A stretch of 64,000 bases of DNA from Acidobacteriota bacterium. GTDB lineage: Bacteria > Acidobacteriota > Blastocatellia > Pyrinomonadales > Pyrinomonadaceae. The DNA is taken from NCBI GenBank assembly GCA_016715115.1, contig JADKBM010000011.1:620001-684000 (forward strand), written 5' to 3'. Made by a program: the position numbers and the translations under genes. Of the stretch, positions 59,030-64,000 are shown piece by piece (the first letter of the stretch is position 1; every line of letters starts with the position of its first letter). The notes under the pieces were generated by a model that had not been told where the DNA came from, did no database searches, and was given only the letters and a program-made list of their open reading frames with translations.

Positions 59030-61768
59030 GTGTCGGAAAGCCATCGCAAGAACCTGAAGAATCTTGAACTTCGCACTCGGCTGCCGCGGATAATCCGGGC
59101 GGTCGCGGTCTTTGCGTTGATCCTTGCGCTGCTCGTGCTCGTCATCGGATTCTATCGTGCGCGAACCACGAAGGAGTTTCGTATGAAAGGATTTCCGACA
59201 ACGCTTTCGAAGGATGTTGTCGCCGAGATCAACGATTACGAGCGAACCGAGACCGAGGGCGATCTCAGGAAATACTACATCAAGGCATCGAAAGCGACGA
59301 CATACTCCGACAACCATCAGGAACTCGAGAACGTCTATTTCGAAGTTTTCGACGAGACGGGTCTCCTGGCCGACAAAATCAACGCCGGGAAAGGAATCTA
59401 CGTCCCCGGCGAAAACAAGAATTTCACGGCGTATCTTGCCGGACAGGTGTCTATCGAAACCCGCGACGCTCTGAAGATCCGTACCGAACAGATCACCTAC
59501 AAAAAAGAGTCCGAGACGGCGGAGGCCGAGGAACTGGTCGAATTCGAACGTGAGAACATATCGGGCAAATCGGTCGGCGCTTTCGTCAACATACGTGAAA
59601 AGCGGCTCGAACTGAAAACGCAGGTCGAGATCGACGCTTTCGCGCTCGACCCGGCTGACAAGCTTGCGAAAAGCAATGTCAAGAGTGCGCGGATTACGTC
59701 AAACTACGCGATGGTCGACCAGTTGGCGGAGAAGATCGAGTTGTCGGATAACGTTTTCATCGGGATAATCCCGTACGGCGCGAACAGCGAAATGTCGCAG
59801 CCGACCGATATCACGGCGGCGCGCGCGAGCGTCGGGTTCGTCGAGAGGGAAGTTCGGACCATAGAATTTTCGGGCGGTGTGAACATTCATCAAAAGCCGA
59901 CGGCCGCGAACGCGAAATGGTCGAAGACAAAAGCCGAAAAGGCATTTGCGGCCGTCGACCGCGAACTCAAGCGCGTCGAACTGACGGATAATGTCGAGAT
60001 CGAATCGGCGTCCGGCGATGCGCAACCGACGAAGATCAATTGCGGCCACGCGGTTTATGAAAAGGACGCGGACCGCTTCGATCTTCGCGAAGCGGTTCAC
60101 ATTGTTACGGTCCAGGACGGACGGCTGACGAATATCCGCTCGTCCGAAGCGATCTATGAACAGTCGAACGGCAGGATAGCGCTCACCGGCGGCGCCGAGA
60201 TCGATAACGGCCGCGAACTCGTCAGGGGCGACCGCGTCAATGCCGAATTGTTCCCGAACCGCGCGGTGAAGTCCGCAAATTCAAAGGGATCGGCGTACTT
60301 GCGCCAAACGACGCCGGAGCGCACGACCGAGGTTTCGGCGGACGAACTCAACGCCTTTTTCGGCGAGGACAGCCAACTCCGCTCCGCGAACGCCGTCGGC
60401 GGCAGCACCGCCGTGCTTGTTCCGACGAATTCTCGCGAGTATTCGCGGGTCACGCTCACGGCTCCGCGTGCCATCCGACTCGGGTTCAAAAATGCCGGAT
60501 TGCTCGACCAGTTGAGCACGGAAGGCCGCACGACGATCGTTATGAAAGCTCCGGACGGCGCGCCCGACGCGGCCGACAAAACGCTGACGGCGGATGTCGT
60601 GAAGACCTTTTTCAATCAGAACGGCAAGGATATCCGGCTTGCCGAGGCGGTCGGAAACGCCGAACTGCTGGTCGATCCGTTATCGGCGACCGAAGAAAAC
60701 TATCGGACGACCGTCAAGGCGCCGCGTTTCGATTGCGAATTCTTTCCGACCGGCAACAATGCCAGGATTTGTGTCGCGCAGACCAAGACGCAGACTGTCC
60801 GCGTACCGACCGTCAAGCGCGACGGGCGCGGCGTTCAGACGTTGACGGCCGACAAGCTGACGACGACGTTTGACTCGAAAACGCAGGATGTCGAACAGTT
60901 CGAGGCGATCGGAAGCGCGAAGTTCGTCGAACTCGAGCGGAACGGCATCGCGAGTCAGATGACGTTCGCCGCCCGCGAGAAACTCGTTCGGCTACGCGGC
61001 GGCGAGCCGACCGTCTGGGATTCCCAGGCGCGCGCGAAGGCCAATGAGATCGACTGGGACACACGGAATCAAAGATCGTTTCTGCGCGGAAATGTCGCGA
61101 CGACGTATTACAATCAAAAGCAGACCGGCGGCGCGACGCCGTTTTCGCAGTCGAACAAGCCGGTCTTTCTGACATCGGCGAACGCCGAATTCGATCACAC
61201 CGCGGAAACCGGACTCTACACCGGGAACGCGCGCGCCTGGCAGGAAAACAATTTTATCCGTGCCGAAAAGATCTTCGTCAGGCAGAAAGAAGGACAGCTT
61301 TTCGCCGACGGAGCCGTTCAGAGTCTTCTCTACGACGCGAAAACGAGCGACCGCAAGAGCGTTCCGGTCTACGCTTCGTCGCAGAAAATGACATTCAGCC
61401 GCGAGACTCGGATTCTGCGCTATGAGGATTCGGTCGACATTCGCCAGGGGAGCGATCGCGCGACGGCCGGCATCGCAACGATTCTGTTGAATGAGAAAAA
61501 CGAGATGTCGCAGACGACGCTGGAGAAGAACGTCATCATCACGCAGCCGAAACGGCGCGCGACCGGAACGTGGGCCCAGTATACCAACGACAGCGAGGTC
61601 GCCATCCTGAGGGGCGATCCGGCGACCGTCGAAGACGCCGAAAGCGGATCGACGCAGGGTGCGCAGCTCACGGTAAACAGCCGCGAGAACCGCGTCGTCA
61701 ACGAAGCGAAGACGAGTCCGAACAGCACCGGTCGGATCAGATCGGTTTACAAGGTCAAAAAGAACTAA
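59030..61768 (+). CDS. LptC/LptA (OstA)-like periplasmic LPS-transport protein, very long
   Basis: A 912-residue protein beginning at GTG. A single N-terminal transmembrane helix (about residues 21-42) is followed by an LptC-like domain (about 45-215: KGIYVPGENKNFTAYLAGQV). Long beta-jellyroll OstA/LptA-type repeats continue to the end (about 230-900), with cycles such as AEKIELSDNVFIG, GNVATTYYNQK and TLEKNVIITQP. LptC and LptA normally are two ~190-residue proteins that bridge LPS from the inner-membrane LptBFG complex to LptD. Here they seem fused and extended. lptB and rpoN follow, the usual order. Confidence 0.85.
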   Translation: MSESHRKNLKNLELRTRLPRIIRAVAVFALILALLVLVIGFYRARTTKEFRMKGFPTTLSKDVVAEINDYERTETEGDLRKYYIKASKATTYSDNHQELENVYFEVFDETGLLADKINAGKGIYVPGENKNFTAYLAGQVSIETRDALKIRTEQITYKKESETAEAEELVEFERENISGKSVGAFVNIREKRLELKTQVEIDAFALDPADKLAKSNVKSARITSNYAMVDQLAEKIELSDNVFIGIIPYGANSEMSQPTDITAARASVGFVEREVRTIEFSGGVNIHQKPTAANAKWSKTKAEKAFAAVDRELKRVELTDNVEIESASGDAQPTKINCGHAVYEKDADRFDLREAVHIVTVQDGRLTNIRSSEAIYEQSNGRIALTGGAEIDNGRELVRGDRVNAELFPNRAVKSANSKGSAYLRQTTPERTTEVSADELNAFFGEDSQLRSANAVGGSTAVLVPTNSREYSRVTLTAPRAIRLGFKNAGLLDQLSTEGRTTIVMKAPDGAPDAADKTLTADVVKTFFNQNGKDIRLAEAVGNAELLVDPLSATEENYRTTVKAPRFDCEFFPTGNNARICVAQTKTQTVRVPTVKRDGRGVQTLTADKLTTTFDSKTQDVEQFEAIGSAKFVELERNGIASQMTFAAREKLVRLRGGEPTVWDSQARAKANEIDWDTRNQRSFLRGNVATTYYNQKQTGGATPFSQSNKPVFLTSANAEFDHTAETGLYTGNARAWQENNFIRAEKIFVRQKEGQLFADGAVQSLLYDAKTSDRKSVPVYASSQKMTFSRETRILRYEDSVDIRQGSDRATAGIATILLNEKNEMSQTTLEKNVIITQPKRRATGTWAQYTNDSEVAILRGDPATVEDAESGSTQGAQLTVNSRENRVVNEAKTSPNSTGRIRSVYKVKKN

Positions 61769-61772
61769 TTCG

Positions 61773-62546
61773 ATGCACGAAGGGAACGAAAGCGAATCAT
61801 TTGACGGGAACGGGCAGTCCGCGGGCGAGTCGTTCACCGCGATTCATCTGCAGAAATCGTACGGACGCCGGCGCGTCGTGGACGATGTCAGTCTGCACGT
61901 CCAGCAAGGCGAGATCGTCGGCCTCCTCGGCGCGAACGGGGCGGGCAAAACGACGACTTTCTATATGATGGTCGGACTCGAAAGCTCGGAGGCGGGAAGC
62001 ATCTTCCTCAACGGAAGGGACGTGACGTCGCTTCCGATGTATCTCAGAGCCCGTCTCGGCGTCGGATATCTGCCGCAGGAACCGTCGATCTTTCGAAGGC
62101 TATCGGCCGAGCAAAATGTTCTGGCGGTGCTCGAAACAATGAAAATGCCGCGCCACGACAGGTTTGCGCGGCTCGAAGAACTGCTTGAGGAATTTGGCGT
62201 GGCGCACGTCCGCAAGACGCGCGGGGACGCGCTGTCGGGTGGCGAGCGGCGACGCGTCGAGATCGCGCGATGTCTCGCGACCGAGCCGCTTTATATTTTG
62301 CTCGACGAGCCTTTCGCCGGCATCGATCCGATCGCCATCGACGATATTCGCGAGATCATCCTGTACCTGAAAGGACAGGGGATCGGCATTTTGATAACCG
62401 ATCACAATGTCCGCGAAACGCTCGGGATCACGGACCGGGCCTACATTATGGCCGAAGGGCGAATCCTCAAAAGCGGCAATCCGTCGGAACTCGTTGAAGA
62501 CGAGGATGTCCGCCGATTGTATCTTGGCGAGCGGTTCAGTCTGTAG
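61773..62546 (+). CDS. lptB: LPS export ABC transporter ATP-binding protein
   Basis: A 257-residue ATPase of the LptB2FGC complex that extracts LPS from the inner membrane. Walker A is GANGAGKTTTFYMMVGL, the Q-loop GYLPQEPSIFRRLS, the signature LSGGERRRVEIAR, Walker B YILLDEPFAGIDPIA, and the H-loop ITDHNVRETL. The N-terminal extension (about 20 residues) is longer than in E. coli. It follows the LptC/A-like gene by 4 bp and precedes rpoN. Confidence 0.95.
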   Translation: MHEGNESESFDGNGQSAGESFTAIHLQKSYGRRRVVDDVSLHVQQGEIVGLLGANGAGKTTTFYMMVGLESSEAGSIFLNGRDVTSLPMYLRARLGVGYLPQEPSIFRRLSAEQNVLAVLETMKMPRHDRFARLEELLEEFGVAHVRKTRGDALSGGERRRVEIARCLATEPLYILLDEPFAGIDPIAIDDIREIILYLKGQGIGILITDHNVRETLGITDRAYIMAEGRILKSGNPSELVEDEDVRRLYLGERFSL

Positions 62547-62568
62547 CGGATTCTTTTTTTGAACTTTT

Positions 62569-62597
62569 TTCACATTTGGATAATAAGAGGTTATAAT
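62569..62597 (+). promoter_or_regulatory. Strong sigma70-type promoter for rpoN
   Basis: TTCACA (62569-62574) and a perfect TATAAT (62592-62597) are separated by 17 bp and lie 48 bp before the rpoN ATG. The gap is AT-rich relative to the surrounding genes, which supports an independent rpoN promoter besides read-through from lptB. Confidence 0.7.
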
Positions 62598-62644
62598 TGA
62601 GACACTTAGGCCGATCGTCCACGGCTCCGAAGATCTGACCAGAT

Positions 62645-64000
62645 ATGTCTTCTCTGCGACTGCAAACATCTCTTCGCCAAAGTCTCGTGCTGACGCCCCA
62701 GTTGCGGCAGCGCATCGAGATGCTGCAAATGACGTCGCTCGAACTTACCGATCTCATTCAGCAGGAAATGGAGTCGAATCCGATGCTCGAAGAGGTTCAG
62801 GGCGACGAGGAGCTTCAGGAGATTTCCGAAAAGATCCTCGATCAGAATGCCGACGGACACGAAGAATCTTTCATCAACGGAGCGGACAACCGGGCGGAGA
62901 ACGAGTTCGGAACGTCCGCTGCGGCGGAGACCGGCGACGCTTTTTCGTCTGAATCGAAGGGCGAGTTCGGAGACGAATCGCCGACCGGTGAATATGAGAA
63001 CGAGAATGAGGGCGACGATTTTCGCGAAGAGAGATCGGACTCGTTTGAGGAGATAGACTTCGGCCGTGAGTTTCAGGATTATCTGGACCCCGGATACAAG
63101 ACCCAGGAGATCGAGTATAAAGAAGACGCGCCGAGCTTTGAACAGTTCTTGACGCGGTCGGAATCGCTCACCGAACATCTCGAATGGCAGCTTCATCTGA
63201 CGCAGATCGATGACATCACCGAAGATGCCGCGGTTACGATAATCGGCAACCTTGACGGCGACGGCCGGCTGAACGCGACTCTCGAAGAGATCGCGGAAAT
63301 GAACAAATGTTCGGTCGACGTGGTCGAGCGCGCCCGTCAGGTCGTCCTCAAACTCGAACCGGTCGGTTGCGGCGCCCGCGACGTCAAAGAGTGCCTCCTC
63401 GCCCAACTGGAAGCGAACGGAGAAGGAGAGACGCTCGCCGCCTCGCTCGTGCGCGATCACCTTGAAGATCTGCAGCCGCACCGGCTGCAGCATCTTGCAA
63501 AACTTACGGGAGTCGAGATTCACGAACTCAACGACGAGATCAACAAGATCCGTGCGCTCGATCCGTATCCCGGCCGGCGTTACTCGTCAGGCGATCCGAT
63601 ATACGTTTCACCGGAGGTTTACGTCGAGAAGATCGAGGGTGAATATGTGATCTACTTTTCGGACGAAGGAAATCCGCGTCTGCGCATAAGCCAGACCTAC
63701 CAGCAGCTTCTCGCCGAGGGCGATGTTTCGAAGGAGACAAAGGATTTCATAAAGGATAAGTTTCGGTCGGCGATCGATCTTCTGAGGAACATCGAGCACC
63801 GGCGACTGACGATCTATCGGGTGGTCGAATGCATCGTCGCCAAGCAACGCGAGTTTCTCGACCACGGAGTCGATCGCCTGAAGCCGATGATGCTGAAGGA
63901 TGTGGCCGAGGATATCGGGATGCATCTTTCGACGATCTCGCGCGTCGTCAACCGCAAATACGCGCACACGCCGCAGGGCGTGATCGAATTGCGCCGATTC
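62645..64000 (+). CDS. rpoN: RNA polymerase sigma-54 factor (partial, runs off the window)
   Basis: 452 codons are open from ATG 62645 to the window edge. Region I is present at the start (LRLQTSLRQSLVLTPQLRQRIEMLQMTSLEL), with an acidic Asp/Glu-rich region II (about 55-150) and region III. The core-binding domain includes NLDGDGRL and EPVGCGARDVKECLLAQL. The DNA-binding part begins with LKDVAEDIGMHLSTISRVVNRKY, where the window stops. The RpoN box lies beyond. Sigma-54 needs an enhancer-binding protein and controls nitrogen, motility and stress genes in other bacteria. Confidence 0.95.
   Translation, partial: MSSLRLQTSLRQSLVLTPQLRQRIEMLQMTSLELTDLIQQEMESNPMLEEVQGDEELQEISEKILDQNADGHEESFINGADNRAENEFGTSAAAETGDAFSSESKGEFGDESPTGEYENENEGDDFREERSDSFEEIDFGREFQDYLDPGYKTQEIEYKEDAPSFEQFLTRSESLTEHLEWQLHLTQIDDITEDAAVTIIGNLDGDGRLNATLEEIAEMNKCSVDVVERARQVVLKLEPVGCGARDVKECLLAQLEANGEGETLAASLVRDHLEDLQPHRLQHLAKLTGVEIHELNDEINKIRALDPYPGRRYSSGDPIYVSPEVYVEKIEGEYVIYFSDEGNPRLRISQTYQQLLAEGDVSKETKDFIKDKFRSAIDLLRNIEHRRLTIYRVVECIVAKQREFLDHGVDRLKPMMLKDVAEDIGMHLSTISRVVNRKYAHTPQGVIELRRF

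Overview
The window reads as one continuous chromosome segment of a Gram-negative (diderm), moderately high-GC bacterium. It most resembles the Acidobacteriota (Blastocatellia/Pyrinomonadaceae type). That placement is an inference from gene content: zinc-ribbon membrane proteins with a conserved VTE-TTK tail, a VWFA-related secreted protein, a DUF1501/DUF1800 pair, an outer-membrane set (LptC/A, LptB, BamD-like, TonB-like) and the fmt-trhO-rsmB-PASTA-rpe gene order. Nearly all of it is ordinary, densely packed housekeeping DNA. No phage, plasmid, insertion sequence or CRISPR array was seen.

Layout. 0-8.3 kb: two tandem zinc-ribbon membrane proteins, gamma-glutamyltransferase (minus), a gingipain-like C25 protease, a P5C dehydrogenase and a secreted unknown. 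8.3-16.9 kb: fmt, trhO, rsmB, a PASTA protein, rpe, a BamD/TPR protein, a small membrane protein and a long TPR protein. 17.0-20.9 kb: a c-di-GMP-I (GEMM-I) riboswitch in front of a secreted CAP-domain protein, then ispE, tRNA-Gln(UUG), prs, rplY-like and pth. 21.0-26.9 kb: rpsF, rpsR, rplI, then dnaB carrying two large inteins, then a DinB/YfiT-like gene. 26.9-27.5 kb: a 634-bp inverted-repeat element made of 7-9 bp units and bounded by perfect 22-bp inverted repeats. 27.5-33.9 kb (minus): an M16-like protein, ubiE/menG, two OppB/OppC-type permeases and the 5-oxoprolinase genes pxpB, pxpC and pxpA. 34.1-42.7 kb: a zinc-ribbon/TonB protein, a ChaN-like protein, a second palindromic array with different units, an HD-GYP phosphodiesterase, a zinc-finger membrane protein, ftsY and ribD. 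42.6-49.3 kb: DUF1501 and DUF1800 proteins (minus), rsmA (plus), a VWA protein and a TerC protein (minus). 49.9-64 kb: RNase J, a TPR protein, a lysozyme fusion (minus), an ACT protein, an SDR, uppP, recJ, an LptC/LptA-like giant, lptB and the start of rpoN, cut by the window edge.

How the genes fit together. Several clusters are classical: ribosomal proteins plus replicative helicase; ispE-tRNA-Gln-prs-L25-pth; and lptC/A-lptB-rpoN. C-di-GMP signalling appears twice, as a phosphodiesterase (HD-GYP) and as a riboswitch effector. Gamma-glutamyltransferase and the PxpABC 5-oxoprolinase could act in one gamma-glutamyl/5-oxoproline salvage route, with the adjacent oligopeptide permeases as a possible uptake system.

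The least ordinary features are the two intergenic palindromic simple-repeat arrays, the two endonuclease-type inteins in dnaB (one splitting the Walker A motif), the riboswitch-controlled CAP gene, a RibD with a zinc-ligand Cys replaced by His, an M16-fold protein without its metal motif, and a lysozyme/peptidoglycan-binding/L,D-transpeptidase-like fusion.
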